From assembly GCA_003598065.1 (NCBI GenBank), contig QZKR01000120.1, forward strand, positions 110,368-174,367: 64,000 nucleotides of DNA, in the 5' to 3' direction. Shown here one piece after another: positions 9,256-18,550 of this stretch (its first letter is position 1; every line of letters begins with the position of its first letter). The notes beneath the pieces were generated by a model. That model was not told the DNA's origin. It did no database searches and saw only the letters and a list, made by a program, of their open reading frames with translations. The DNA comes from Myxococcales bacterium (GTDB lineage: Bacteria > Myxococcota_A > SURF-8). The translations under genes and the position numbers were made by a program.

Positions 9256-9261
9256 ACTATA
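9256..9261 (-). promoter_or_regulatory. Candidate -10 element for the cysteine synthase gene
   Basis: On the minus strand TATAGT lies 18 bases before the start codon at 9237, within an AT-rich stretch. No convincing -35 is seen 16-18 bases upstream, so a positive regulator may be needed. Confidence 0.3.
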
Positions 9262-9338
9262 CCAGAAAACAGATCGGATTAATATGTTGCAGGGATCCTG
9301 ATTTGTAAAGCGAATAATGAGGCGGCCGAAAAGGGCGT

Positions 9339-10547
9339 TTACACCCCGTAGCGCCCGACGATGGCGATGCTGCATACGTTGGCGAAGGGGAAGCCGCCAA
9401 GGTTGTGGGTGAGACCGAAGCGGGGATTTTCCCGTTGCCGCGCTCCAGCGCGGCCGTGCATTTGCAGGTAGAGTTCATAGAGCATGCGCAGGCCCGACGC
9501 GCCGATCGGGTGGCCGAAACATTTAAGCCCGCCATCCACCTGACAGGGCAATTCTCCGTCGAGGTTGTAGACGCCGTCCAACACGTCTTTCACGGCGTGA
9601 CCCGGCTCCGAGAGGTGCAGGTCCTCGTAGGTCACCAGTTCCGTAATCGAGAAGCAGTCATGGACTTCGAGCAGGCTCAATTCCTTGCGGGGATTCTTGA
9701 TGCCGGCCTCGGCATAGGCCCGCGTGCTGCAACGCCGCGCCGTTTCGAAGTGCGCCCCGTCCCACCCCGAATATTGCATTTCCTCGCCGCTGGACAGCCC
9801 TACCTCCAGCGCCTTCACCGTCACGAAATCTTTGTAGCCCATCGCCTTCGCGCGTTCGACGGTCGTCACGATGGCGCAGGCCGAACCATCCGAGACGCCG
9901 CAGCAGTCGAAAAGGCCGAGCGGATGGGCGACGATCGGCGCGCCCATCACCTGCTCCATCGATACCGGCTTGCGCAGGTGGGCCTTCTCGTTTTTTGCGC
10001 CGTTGGCGTGGCTCTTTACCGATACCTGCGCCATGGCGCGCTTCACGTCCAGCGGTTCGTGGCCGTAACGCGCCGTGTAAGCCGAGGCGAGCTGGGCGAA
10101 AGCGCCTGGGGCGGTGACGTTCGGCCACCACAGCCAGGTGAGCGTTCCGGCGCCGGAGCCCGCGCCGGGCAGGCCGCCGTAGCCGATGTCTTTCAACTTC
10201 TCCGCGCCGATCGCCATCGCCACGTCGTAAGCCCCGGAAGCCACGGCGTAGACCGCGCCGCGAAAGGCCTCGGTGCCACTGGCGCAATAGTTCTCCACGC
10301 GCGTCACCGGAATGAAGGGCAGCCTCAGGGCGGTGGATATCCCAATCGAACTTTTTCCGACGCTCGCTTCTTCCATGCAGACGCTGAACCAGACGGCCTG
10401 GATGTCTTTCACGTCCAGCTTCGCGTCGGCCAGCGCTTCGGAAAACGCCTCTTGCGCCAGGTTTTCCAAACTCGCGTCCCAGCGCTCGCCGAAGCGCGTG
10501 CAGCCCATGCCGATGATCGCCACGCGGTCTTTGATGCCCGTCGCCAT
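9339..10547 (-). CDS. Thiolase-family acetyl-CoA acetyltransferase (SCP-x/archaeal type)
   Basis: A 402-aa thiolase-fold protein. The N-terminus DRVAIIGMGCTRFGERWD is typical of SCP-x-like and archaeal acetoacetyl-CoA thiolases. The nucleophilic cysteine is in ENYCASGTEAF. The second catalytic block is HDCFSITELV and the C-terminal one KCFGHPIGASG. It probably condenses or cleaves acyl-CoA thioesters. Its neighbour at 10578-12029 contains an HMG-CoA-synthase-like domain and a DUF35 OB-fold. In archaea these three proteins form a complex that channels acetoacetyl-CoA, and SCP-x thiolases and aldolases elsewhere also need a DUF35 partner. AAGGAG precedes the ATG. Confidence 0.85.
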   Translation of the reverse strand: MATGIKDRVAIIGMGCTRFGERWDASLENLAQEAFSEALADAKLDVKDIQAVWFSVCMEEASVGKSSIGISTALRLPFIPVTRVENYCASGTEAFRGAVYAVASGAYDVAMAIGAEKLKDIGYGGLPGAGSGAGTLTWLWWPNVTAPGAFAQLASAYTARYGHEPLDVKRAMAQVSVKSHANGAKNEKAHLRKPVSMEQVMGAPIVAHPLGLFDCCGVSDGSACAIVTTVERAKAMGYKDFVTVKALEVGLSSGEEMQYSGWDGAHFETARRCSTRAYAEAGIKNPRKELSLLEVHDCFSITELVTYEDLHLSEPGHAVKDVLDGVYNLDGELPCQVDGGLKCFGHPIGASGLRMLYELYLQMHGRAGARQRENPRFGLTHNLGGFPFANVCSIAIVGRYGV

Positions 10548-10577
10548 GACCTTCGCTCCTTGTCGAAAAGGCTCGTC

Positions 10578-12029
10578 CTAGCCTTCCGCCGGGGCGGCCT
10601 TCCAGAAATAGCCCGAAAATCCTCGCCGGTCGTCCGTCATGCGTCTCCGGAAGACCATCCGCATCGGCTGGCCGACCTTGACGTTTTCCAGCTCGCAATC
10701 GGTGAAGTCGGCCATCATCCGCCCGCCGCCCTCGAACTCGACCATGCCGTAGATCGCCGGCGGATCGGCGCTGACCGCCAGCATGTCGCCGGTGAAGGTC
10801 ATCACCCGCGCCGGCCGGTCGGCGAATTCGTAATCCTCCTGCTTGTCGTGCGTGCGGCATTCCGGATTGACGCATACCTCGCCTTTGGGGAACTGCGGCG
10901 CGCCGCAGGCCGTGCAACGCCCGCCGACGAGGCCGTACAGCATCTTGCGGCTGCGCCAGAGGGTGGTCATCGCCGTCTGGTTCGGGACCTCGGCGCGGAT
11001 GCCCATGTCGGTCTCGATGAGTTCGCGGAAGCGGAGGAACTTGAGATAATTTTCCACCGCCAGCTTGCGTTCGAGAGTGCTTTGAACACTGCGCCGCGCG
11101 GCGAACTTGCCGATCCGCTCGGTGACCTGGAAGGCCAGCGCATCCGTCCCCTGCCCGAAGCCGACGAGAATCAGCTTGTCGCCCGGTTTCGCCTGCTCCA
11201 GGGCCTGCGCCAGCATCAGCAGCGGGTGGGCGCACCCCATCTCGCCGCAGCGGTCGTAAAGCAAATCGCCCACCTGCTGAGGAGCGAGGCCAAGCTGCTT
11301 GGCGATGCGCCGATGCTCGGCCGGGAAGACGCAGGGGAAAATCACCTTGGCGACGTCGCCGGCTTTAATGTTCAACTTCTGGCAAAGCGTCTTGAGCGCC
11401 TGGGGGATAAGCCGCGCGTAGCCTTCATCGCGGATCCAGCGCTCTTCCCAGACGTAGTCGAAACGATGCCCCGCGCCCCGGTAGTGGCCCACGAAATCCT
11501 CGGCGAAGGAACAGCCGCCAAGGTAGTCGGCGATCGTCTCGTCCGGGCCTACCACCATCGCCGCCGCGCCGTCGCCGAACAACGCCTCCCAGGTCGTGCC
11601 GGCGCGCGCCTCGCGGCGATCGGCCGCCGCCAGCAGGATGCGCTTGCGCGCGCCGCCGGCGACCGCTTCCAGCGCTGTCGTTAATGCGCTCGTCGCGGCG
11701 CGTTGCGAAGCGGCGAAATCCTGGACATGGGCCGCGTCCGGCGCATTCAAGGCGGCGCGGACAATGCCGGCGTTGCTGCGGTCGGCGAAGGGCGCGGTGG
11801 TCGAGGCGAGCCAAACGCCATCGAGCGCCGCCCGGTCGAGCCCGGCAAGCGCGGCGCGAGCGGCGGCGACGGCCATCGTCAACGCATCTTCGTCCCAATT
11901 GCAGAAGGATCGCTCTCCTTCGGCAAGCGTCATGAGAACCGGCGACGCCCAGGCCATCGATCGGGCGATTTCCATCCGCGGCAGCCGCGGCCGGGGAATA
12001 TGCGCCCCACAGGAGACGATGCCAGCCAT
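10578..12029 (-). CDS. HMG-CoA-synthase-like protein fused to a Zn-ribbon/OB-fold (DUF35) domain
   Basis: A 483-aa fusion. Residues 1 to ~330 resemble the HMG-CoA synthase/KAS III fold (GDGAAAMVVGPDE and KPGDKLILVGFGQG are recognisable). Residues ~360-483 are a DUF35 unit: a zinc ribbon (CTACGAP...CVNPEC) and an OB-fold (MTFTGDMLAVSADPPAIYG). The catalytic cysteine seems missing: the segment matching archaeal EFACKAGTA reads DFAASQRAAT. The histidine of the HxPN motif also seems replaced (FPCVFPAEHRR). If so, the domain is a scaffold or binds acyl-CoA without HMG-CoA chemistry. The thiolase gene follows after 30 bases. The genome uses the MEP pathway, so a mevalonate role is not required. The start has AAGGAGAGG upstream. 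Confidence 0.75.
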   Translation of the reverse strand: MAGIVSCGAHIPRPRLPRMEIARSMAWASPVLMTLAEGERSFCNWDEDALTMAVAAARAALAGLDRAALDGVWLASTTAPFADRSNAGIVRAALNAPDAAHVQDFAASQRAATSALTTALEAVAGGARKRILLAAADRREARAGTTWEALFGDGAAAMVVGPDETIADYLGGCSFAEDFVGHYRGAGHRFDYVWEERWIRDEGYARLIPQALKTLCQKLNIKAGDVAKVIFPCVFPAEHRRIAKQLGLAPQQVGDLLYDRCGEMGCAHPLLMLAQALEQAKPGDKLILVGFGQGTDALAFQVTERIGKFAARRSVQSTLERKLAVENYLKFLRFRELIETDMGIRAEVPNQTAMTTLWRSRKMLYGLVGGRCTACGAPQFPKGEVCVNPECRTHDKQEDYEFADRPARVMTFTGDMLAVSADPPAIYGMVEFEGGGRMMADFTDCELENVKVGQPMRMVFRRRMTDDRRGFSGYFWKAAPAEG

Positions 12030-12321
12030 ACTCCTCTCCTTGGCAAAGGGGAAATGTATCCCGAGGCGCTCAGTTTATCCCAGCGACTGCAATTGTCCAA
12101 AGCAAAAAACAGTCCGGTCGGCTTCTTCTTCCGGCGGGCGTTCAAACCATTCATTGGCCGAACTCCATCACTCCGAGGCCAAAAAAAAGCCTATCGAAAC
12201 AAGGATCCATGGTAAGATTTTTGCCGAATCGAGGGGGACCCAAATCGGTTTTCGGAGATTCTTATGTCCGTCAATGGGGGCAGGCCAGGCATCGAACGCT
12301 GCAATTCTAAGGACAAGGCCT

Positions 12322-14850
12322 ATGGCGAATTCACCTCACCTCGACAAGATCCTCGCGGCTGCTCGGAAAATGGCGGAAGGCGATTATACGGTGGAGGTGA
12401 ATGCCGCCGGCGAAAACGAGGACATTGCCGCTCTCGCCGACACAATGAACCAAATCGCGCGCCGCTTTCAGGAGCAAGCGAAGACTTGCAAAGAGCTGCA
12501 ACACAATCTCGATAAAATCACCGAAAGAAATCGCCGCTGGATCGCCAATTTCCCGGGCGTCGTGTACATGATCCGAGTAACGCCTGACGGAGGTTACAGA
12601 TTTCCTTACGTCAGCGAAAACGCCTTCGACGTGCTTGGCATTCACGCCGAAGACATCATGCGGCAGCCCTCGCTGCTGTCCGGCGCTCGGCACCCGGACG
12701 ACGCCAAAGCCATGGATAAAGAGATCCAGCGCTGCTACGAGACATCCCAGCCTTTCCGGTTCGAAGTCCGCCATCTGGTTCGAGGCGAGTATCGATGGTT
12801 CCAATGCTTCTCGCGTCCGGAACTGCAATCGGACGGAAAAGTGCTGATGGACGGCATCGGCGTGATGCTGGACATCACGGAGCATAAAAAAGCCGCGGAA
12901 GCCCTACAGGCCAGCGAAATGCAATTTCGCCGCATGGCGGAACAACTGGAGGACGTGCTTTTCATCACCGATGATGGCGGAGCCATCACCTACGTTTCCC
13001 CCTCCTCCGAGCTTATGCTTGGCTGGCGGCCCGAGGAAATAATAGGCCGCCAGTTCGTCGAATTTCTTCCCCAGGACCAAATTGCCATCGCCATGGAACA
13101 GTTCCAGGCGGCAATGTCGGTCGGACGGCCCGCCCGGAACATGGAAATGGTCGTGAATCACAAAAGTGGCAAGACCTTTCTAGCCGACTTGAACGGCGCG
13201 GTCATCCGGGAAGGTCAACGCATCACCGGTACAATCGGGTTGATCCGCGACATCACCGAGCGGAAGCGGCTGGAAGAAGCCATACGTGAAAGCGAGGAAC
13301 GCTACCGCCTGATTTCCGAACAATCCAGCGACATGATCTGGACCGCCGGGATCGACCTCAAATTCACCTTCCTCACGCCGTCGGTTCTGCGCGTCCGCGG
13401 CTATACGGTCGAAGAGGCGTTGGAGCAAACCATCGCGGAATACCTGACGCCTTCCTCGCTGCAAACGATCCTCGACGCGTTTCGGGAAGAATTGGACCTG
13501 GAAGCCTCTGGGAAAGCGGACTCTGCCCGGGTGCGGCTCATCGAAGCCGAGATCTACCGGAAGGATGGAAGCACCCTCTGGACCGAGAGTTCTATTTCTT
13601 TCCTGCACGACAAGGACGGAAAATTGGTCGGTTTCCAAGGCGCGACTCGCGACATCTCGGAGCGCAAGCGGGCGGAGGAGGAAAAGAAGCGCCTGCAAGA
13701 GCAACTCCAACAGGCCATGAAAATGGAGGCGGTAGGACGGCTGGCGGGCGGCGTGGCGCACGACTTCAACAACCTGCTGACCGGCATCACCGGTTATCTT
13801 TCGCTGGCGCTGATGGATCTCGATCCGTTCAATCCGCTGAGCGCGATGCTGACCGACGTGCAGAAGGCCGCCGAAAGCGCGGTTTCGCTAACCCGGCAAC
13901 TGCTCGCTTTTTCGCGCAAGCAGATCGTTGAACCGAGAATTCTGAATCTCAACGATTTGCTCGACAATACGCATAAATTGCTGATCCGCCTGATCGGCGA
14001 AGACATTCATCTGGAAACGATTCCCGGCGTTCATCTGGGATCGGTGAAGGTCGATCCGGGCCAATTCGAACAGATCCTCGTCAACCTGGCCGTAAACGCC
14101 CGCGACGCCATGCCCGACGGCGGCAAGCTCATCATCGAAACGGCGAACGTAGACTTGGGCGCCGACTACTGCGCCCGACATGCTCACGTGAATCCCGGGC
14201 CGTTCGTCATGTTGGCGGTGAGCGACACGGGACACGGCATGAGCAAGAAGGTCAAAGACCATCTTTTCGAGCCGTTCTTCACCACAAAACCCAAAGAGCA
14301 GGGAACGGGGCTTGGTCTGGCGACGATTTACGGAACGGTAAAACAGGCAGGCGGCTCCATCGAGGTGTACTCGGAAGTCGGCCAGGGCACGGCCTTCAAG
14401 ATCTATCTCCCCAGAGTTAAGGAAAAAGCCGAAAAATTGCAGAAGGAGGTCCGGAAGCAGGAATTGCCGGAAGGAAACGAAACCGTCCTGCTCGTGGAGG
14501 ACGAAGGAATCGTGCGCGACCTTGCCATCCTGATTTTGAAGCGGCTGGGCTACAACGTGCTGAGCGCCCCGAACGGCGGAGTGGCGTTCATGCTGGCGGA
14601 GAAACACAAGGAACGGATCGATCTTCTCATGACCGACGTGGTGCTGCCGGGGATCAACGGGCGTCAATTGGCCGAGCGGCTGGTCAAGATTCATCCGGAG
14701 ATGAAAGTGCTCTTTACTTCAGGATATACCGAAAATGTGATCGTTCACCATGGCGTGGTGGAGGAGACGCTGAACTTCATCGGCAAACCCTATTCCCCGC
14801 CAGCGCTGGCTATGAAAATCCGCGACGTGCTCGACAGTAAAAAAGGATAG
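12322..14850 (+). CDS. Hybrid sensor histidine kinase: PAS-PAS-PAS-HisKA-HATPase-REC
   Basis: An 842-aa cytoplasmic hybrid kinase with no membrane segment. A short HAMP-like helix pair (residues ~1-60, EDIAALADTMNQIARR) leads into three PAS domains (~66-190, 195-312, 318-455), each ending in a PAC motif such as DITEHKKAAE or DITERKRLEE. The H-box is RLAGGVAHDFNNLL with phospho-acceptor H480. ATP-binding boxes are NLAVNARDAMPDGG and SDTGHGMSKK...GTGLGLATIYG. The C-terminal receiver domain has its phospho-acceptor D772 in LLMTDVVLPG. No output regulator is adjacent, so its target is unknown. ATG 12322 follows AAGGACAAGG; the frame stays open upstream, but there it overlaps the divergent 10578-12029 gene. 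Confidence 0.88.
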   Translation: MANSPHLDKILAAARKMAEGDYTVEVNAAGENEDIAALADTMNQIARRFQEQAKTCKELQHNLDKITERNRRWIANFPGVVYMIRVTPDGGYRFPYVSENAFDVLGIHAEDIMRQPSLLSGARHPDDAKAMDKEIQRCYETSQPFRFEVRHLVRGEYRWFQCFSRPELQSDGKVLMDGIGVMLDITEHKKAAEALQASEMQFRRMAEQLEDVLFITDDGGAITYVSPSSELMLGWRPEEIIGRQFVEFLPQDQIAIAMEQFQAAMSVGRPARNMEMVVNHKSGKTFLADLNGAVIREGQRITGTIGLIRDITERKRLEEAIRESEERYRLISEQSSDMIWTAGIDLKFTFLTPSVLRVRGYTVEEALEQTIAEYLTPSSLQTILDAFREELDLEASGKADSARVRLIEAEIYRKDGSTLWTESSISFLHDKDGKLVGFQGATRDISERKRAEEEKKRLQEQLQQAMKMEAVGRLAGGVAHDFNNLLTGITGYLSLALMDLDPFNPLSAMLTDVQKAAESAVSLTRQLLAFSRKQIVEPRILNLNDLLDNTHKLLIRLIGEDIHLETIPGVHLGSVKVDPGQFEQILVNLAVNARDAMPDGGKLIIETANVDLGADYCARHAHVNPGPFVMLAVSDTGHGMSKKVKDHLFEPFFTTKPKEQGTGLGLATIYGTVKQAGGSIEVYSEVGQGTAFKIYLPRVKEKAEKLQKEVRKQELPEGNETVLLVEDEGIVRDLAILILKRLGYNVLSAPNGGVAFMLAEKHKERIDLLMTDVVLPGINGRQLAERLVKIHPEMKVLFTSGYTENVIVHHGVVEETLNFIGKPYSPPALAMKIRDVLDSKKG

Positions 14851-14968
14851 CTCCCCTCTCTTTCTCTCTTTTTCGATGACCGCCACAGACGGTTTTGCCT
14901 TTGTCTTCCCTGCCGGCTCTGATAGAGTAGCGGGCCGAAAGAGATATTCTCCACAGAAGGCGCACCGC

Positions 14969-16204
14969 ATGCGGCTCTCCCGTCTAAATCTTCTCTGGCT
15001 CCTGACGCTTGCTGTGCTTCTCTCCGCCTGCGGGACCGACGGCGGCGAATTCTTCGACGCCGACGACGACACGGTCGAAAGTTTCGCCGATGGCGACAGC
15101 GCCGAAACGGACGGCCTCTGTACGCCAGGCCGCTGGACGTGCCGCGACGACAACTCGACTTGGCGCTGCCGCGCCGACGGCCAGGCCTACGATGAATACA
15201 CGATCTGCCCCGAACGCCACTTGTGTTACGAAGGCACCTGCTACCCCATCGACCAGGGCGACGACGATCGACCGAGCGATGAATCTGAAATCGAAACGGA
15301 TGGCGACGTTATCCCCGATGCCGACAGCGACGAGCCCCTCGTGACCGATGGCGACGGCATCGATGAAACGGACGGCGACGAACCGAGCGATGGCGACAAA
15401 GACGTATCTGACTTTCCCGATCCCGACGGCGACGATGAACCTGACCTCGAACCAGAACCAGAGCGCGAGCCGGACCCCGAACCGGAAGCCGAGTTCGAAT
15501 GGGAAGTCGATGACGCGAGTTACATCGACCATTGCGATGGGTTGCAGAACAGCGCGCTTTGGAACTGTTTGCAAAACTACATGGAAGACCACCGTTCGCT
15601 CGGCTACGGCGACGCCAAGGACGCGATGTTCAACGACATCGACAACCAAGGCGGCCGCGTGCAGTGCGTCTATACTGGAGAATGGGTGACGACCGACGGC
15701 GTTCCGCCGACTAGCATCATGAACACCGAGCATTCCTGGCCTCAGAGCTACGGCGCCGACGTGGAGCCCGCCCGCAGCGACCTGTTCCACCTCTACCCCG
15801 CCCTCGCCGACGTCAATAGCCGGCGCAGCAACGTGCCCTTCGGCGAGGTGGCGACGGCCACTTGGAGCGAAGGCGGCAGCAAAAAAGGCAAGGACGCCCT
15901 CGGCCGGACCGTTTTTGAACCGCGCGACCCGCACAAAGGCGACGTGGTCCGCGCCCTCTTTTACTTCGCCATCCATTACGAGGGCGGTTACAGCCAGACG
16001 CCTTGGTACGACGAAGACGTGCTTCGCCAATGGAACCGCGACGATCCCCCATCGGCCTGGGAGCGCAGCCGCAACGAGGCGATCGAAAATTATCAGGACC
16101 GCCGCAATCCGTTCGTCGATCGCCCGGATTTCATTGACGCGATCGACGACTTCACGCGCTCTTATCGCCTCGTTGCACCGCCGCCGCCGATGGAAGACGA
16201 ATAG
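14969..16204 (+). CDS. DGD-linker lipoprotein with endonuclease I domain
   Basis: A 411-aa lipoprotein (lipobox LLSAC). A small Cys-bearing module follows (~residues 50-95: TPGRWTCRDDNSTWRC...CYEGTC), then an acidic DGD/PEPE linker (~95-175), then an EndA/NucM-type endonuclease I domain (~180-405). The nuclease signature is TEHSWPQSYGAD with the downstream SDLFHLYPALADVNSRRSN, which supplies the His and Asn/Arg of the beta-beta-alpha-metal site. Such enzymes degrade DNA outside the cytoplasm for nutrition or biofilm turnover. The start was chosen at the signal peptide. An upstream in-frame extension has no ribosome site. Confidence 0.85.
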   Translation: MRLSRLNLLWLLTLAVLLSACGTDGGEFFDADDDTVESFADGDSAETDGLCTPGRWTCRDDNSTWRCRADGQAYDEYTICPERHLCYEGTCYPIDQGDDDRPSDESEIETDGDVIPDADSDEPLVTDGDGIDETDGDEPSDGDKDVSDFPDPDGDDEPDLEPEPEREPDPEPEAEFEWEVDDASYIDHCDGLQNSALWNCLQNYMEDHRSLGYGDAKDAMFNDIDNQGGRVQCVYTGEWVTTDGVPPTSIMNTEHSWPQSYGADVEPARSDLFHLYPALADVNSRRSNVPFGEVATATWSEGGSKKGKDALGRTVFEPRDPHKGDVVRALFYFAIHYEGGYSQTPWYDEDVLRQWNRDDPPSAWERSRNEAIENYQDRRNPFVDRPDFIDAIDDFTRSYRLVAPPPPMEDE

Positions 16205-16243
16205 CGTCTCGTATTTCATTCGGCAGCAGGCCAGTCATCTTTT

Positions 16244-16272
16244 TTTGCATCGCAACTTATTGCGTGTACAAT
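16244..16272 (+). promoter_or_regulatory. Candidate promoter for the Cys-rich lipoprotein gene at 16440
   Basis: TTTGCA (16244-16249) and TACAAT (16267-16272) are separated by 17 bases. They lie in the 235-base gap between two lipoprotein genes and would give an mRNA leader of about 160 bases. Confidence 0.4.
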
Positions 16273-16439
16273 GGGCCACGTTCCACATCAGGCGGACCCA
16301 TCCAGCCCGCCAACGTCGTGAAAAAACTTGAACCGAAGACGTAATCGATTCGAAAATGCCGCTCGAAACAGACGTCATCCGTGAACGCACTACGAGGAGT
16401 TGGATGTTCTGCTCTGCGGCCTCTTAAGGAGATCTACCG

Positions 16440-17498
16440 ATGTCCAAGATGTTTTTGGCGCTGGTTCTGTCTCTCCTGACCCTTGTCGGCTTCGGCTGCG
16501 AATCTTCTTCTTTGACGATCGAGGGGGCGTCGCCCGACGAAGACAGCATCGATCAAAAGAGCGATTCGGAGGATGCGTCAGACGACGACGCCGAGGATGA
16601 CGCCTCCGAAGGCGGTCTCCCCGAGCTCGACGGCGACATCGAGAAGCCGGACGGCGATCCGGCGGAAATAGAGCCCGGCGACCCCGATCCGGAAGACGGA
16701 GATGCGGATATCTCCGACTCTGAAAGCGACGAGACGGCGGATGATGATGGCCCCGACGACCCCGAAGGGGAGATGCCCGAGGCGGACGCCGATATCCAGG
16801 ACATAGAACCGGAGCCAGCGACGGCCTGCGAGCAACAGGGCGGCGTCTGCGGCGCCGGAACCTGCCCAAACGGGATGCGAGAGGCGGAAACGCCGCAGGG
16901 CTGCGCCGGTATTTGCTGCGTCAACGAAGACCAATTGCCCTGTATCGAGAATGGCGGTTACTGCACGATGGTTCGCTGGGAACAACCGCAGACGTACCCG
17001 TGCGACGCCACGCACCACCCCTCCCCCGCCTCGGATGGATGCAACTTGTTTACAGAATGGTGCTGTGCGGCGACCGACTCCTCCTGCGTGGGAGAAGGCC
17101 GCATGGGCAGTCTCGTTGACGAGAGCCCGGACAACGACCACTGTTGCGACGGGCTAACGAACATCTCGACCAGCAATCCCCCCATGTCGGGAGGCTGCGA
17201 GCCGGCGGAGGAAGGAATTTTCCTCTGCACGCATTGCGGCGACGGCCGGTGCGACCTGTACGAAAGCCGCTGCAACTGCAACACGGACTGCGCCAGCGCC
17301 GGCCATTGCGCGGACAACGGCGGCAATTGCCCGGCGACGATTTGCCGCAACCGGGACAGCCTGTTCCCCTGGGTCGATACCGAATGCGTCGAGATGAAAT
17401 ACGACTGCGACCCGTCGTCCCACTACTGCGTCGGGCGCGAGTTGACCTACATGAATCAGCAATGCAACTTGAACACCGGCCGCTGCCAGGAACCGTAA
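16440..17498 (+). CDS. DGD-linker Cys-rich lipoprotein
   Basis: A 352-aa exported protein preceded by a strong AAGGAG site. The signal peptide ends at LVGFGC. Residues ~30-120 are an acidic linker (DGD, DAD, EPGDPDPEDGD). The C-terminal ~230 residues hold roughly 30 cysteines in pairs such as GICCVNEDQLPC, EWCCAATDSSC and CGDGRCDLYESRCNCNTDC, which implies a disulfide-stabilised surface domain. The last motif resembles the CGDGxCxxxE repeat found in delta-type exported proteins. No enzyme signature is recognised; the function is unknown. Confidence 0.75.
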   Translation: MSKMFLALVLSLLTLVGFGCESSSLTIEGASPDEDSIDQKSDSEDASDDDAEDDASEGGLPELDGDIEKPDGDPAEIEPGDPDPEDGDADISDSESDETADDDGPDDPEGEMPEADADIQDIEPEPATACEQQGGVCGAGTCPNGMREAETPQGCAGICCVNEDQLPCIENGGYCTMVRWEQPQTYPCDATHHPSPASDGCNLFTEWCCAATDSSCVGEGRMGSLVDESPDNDHCCDGLTNISTSNPPMSGGCEPAEEGIFLCTHCGDGRCDLYESRCNCNTDCASAGHCADNGGNCPATICRNRDSLFPWVDTECVEMKYDCDPSSHYCVGRELTYMNQQCNLNTGRCQEP

Positions 17499-17521
17499 AG
17501 ACGGCCCTTGGATGCCAGTAA

Positions 17522-17670
17522 TTATTAACCCGGCAATTATAAATGAGCGCTATTTCAATGTCACCCCCGCGAAGGCGGGGGTCCAGGTTTCCGATATTTC
17601 ACTGGATTCCCGCTTCCGCGGGAATGACGATGCCTTGGTGATAGCTAGATTTTAGTTGCCGGTTTAATAG
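17522..17670. repeat. MITE-like element with terminal inverted repeats and an internal REP-type palindrome
   Basis: The ends form imperfect inverted repeats: TTATTAACCCGGCAATTATA at the left and, on the other strand, CTATTAAACCGGCAACTAAA at the right (16 of 20 match). Inside, TCACCCCCGCGAAGGCGGGGGTCCAG and TGGATTCCCGCTTCCGCGGGAATGACGA form two facing GC-rich hairpins of a kind widespread as mobile palindromes in proteobacteria. It carries no gene and lies between the convergent genes at 16440 and 17711. Confidence 0.75.
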
Positions 17671-17710
17671 GATCGGCCGATCGTTTGGGCCGGATCGCGT
17701 TGCCGAGAAC

Positions 17711-18517
17711 CTAGCGCTTCGCTTTCGTATGACAGGATTCGCAGGTAGCCGGAGCGCCGGAATCCACCAGCTTCTTATGGCAGGCGAGGCATTGACCGTG
17801 GTAAGCCTCCTTGAGGCATATCGGCCCTTCGGCGTCCGCCACCTGAGCCAGCGCATGGCATTCGCGGCAGGGCGGCGCCAGCTCGATGTCGCCGTGGTGA
17901 TGATGGCATTCGGCGCAGGAATCGGCCATTTCGACGTGCAGCGTGTGATTGAAATGCGCCGGCTCGAATTCGTTGGCGATGTGCCCCAACGATATCTTGG
18001 TCGGCGCGTTCCGCTTGGTCACTTCCGCCAAAGGCTCCTGCTTTTCCCGTCCCACATGGCAATCGTTGCAGCCCAGCGGGCCGCTCCCGCTCGATTGGTG
18101 GCAGCCCATGCACTGGCGGTGGTAAGCGCCTTTGAGTCCCGGCCGACTTAAATCTTTCAAGGACTCGCCGTGGCATTCGCGGCAAGGCGGCGTGGGTTCG
18201 ATGGGCTTGCTGTGGTGATGGCAATCGCCGCAGCCCGAGGCGTAATCCGTATGGGCCTTGTGCGTGAAGCGCGCCGGCGCATAGAAATCCGTCAGGTGAT
18301 AAAGGATGCTGACCTCAGGTCCTTTGTCCGCCGGCGGCATTTGGGAAGGCGGCAGGGCGTCCGAGACCACGCAGGGCGAGCAGGGCGGGCAAACAAGCTC
18401 CGGTTCGGCGGCCGGCTTTTCCGGCGCGTCGGCGCCGGAACATCCGAGGCCAAGCAAACTCGCGCCTAGCAGAAATCCGACTGCCCATCCACGATTCAGT
18501 CGCCGCAAGTCAAGCAT
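17711..18517 (-). CDS. Octahaem c-type cytochrome, lipoprotein
   Basis: A 268-aa exported cytochrome with eight CxxCH haem sites in order: CGDCH, CRECH, CMGCH, CNDCH, CAECH, CRECH, CLACH, CESCH. The spacing repeats after four haems (H...CHHH, CRECH, CxxCH, CxxCH), so it is a tandem of two cytochrome-c3-like tetrahaem modules. The lipobox is LGLGC. It is the last gene of an operon with a NrfD/HybB-like and a HybA-like protein, and would carry electrons between that membrane complex and periplasmic partners. GGGAG precedes ATG 18517; an in-frame start at 18547 overlaps the gene upstream. Which redox partner it serves is not visible here. Confidence 0.85.
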   Translation of the reverse strand: MLDLRRLNRGWAVGFLLGASLLGLGCSGADAPEKPAAEPELVCPPCSPCVVSDALPPSQMPPADKGPEVSILYHLTDFYAPARFTHKAHTDYASGCGDCHHHSKPIEPTPPCRECHGESLKDLSRPGLKGAYHRQCMGCHQSSGSGPLGCNDCHVGREKQEPLAEVTKRNAPTKISLGHIANEFEPAHFNHTLHVEMADSCAECHHHHGDIELAPPCRECHALAQVADAEGPICLKEAYHGQCLACHKKLVDSGAPATCESCHTKAKR

Positions 18518-18550
18518 GATGAACTCCCACCTCTCGCGGATCTTCAATAC

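Noticed and set aside
9405..11684. 759-codon plus-strand open frame opposite the thiolase and HMGCS-like genes
   Set aside because: Antisense shadow: composition is Arg/His/Ala-rich and without motifs, whereas the minus-strand frames have clear domains and ribosome sites.
11596..12321. N-terminal extension of the hybrid histidine kinase
   Set aside because: The frame is open upstream but overlaps the divergent HMGCS-like gene and lacks protein-like composition; ATG 12322 has a good ribosome site.
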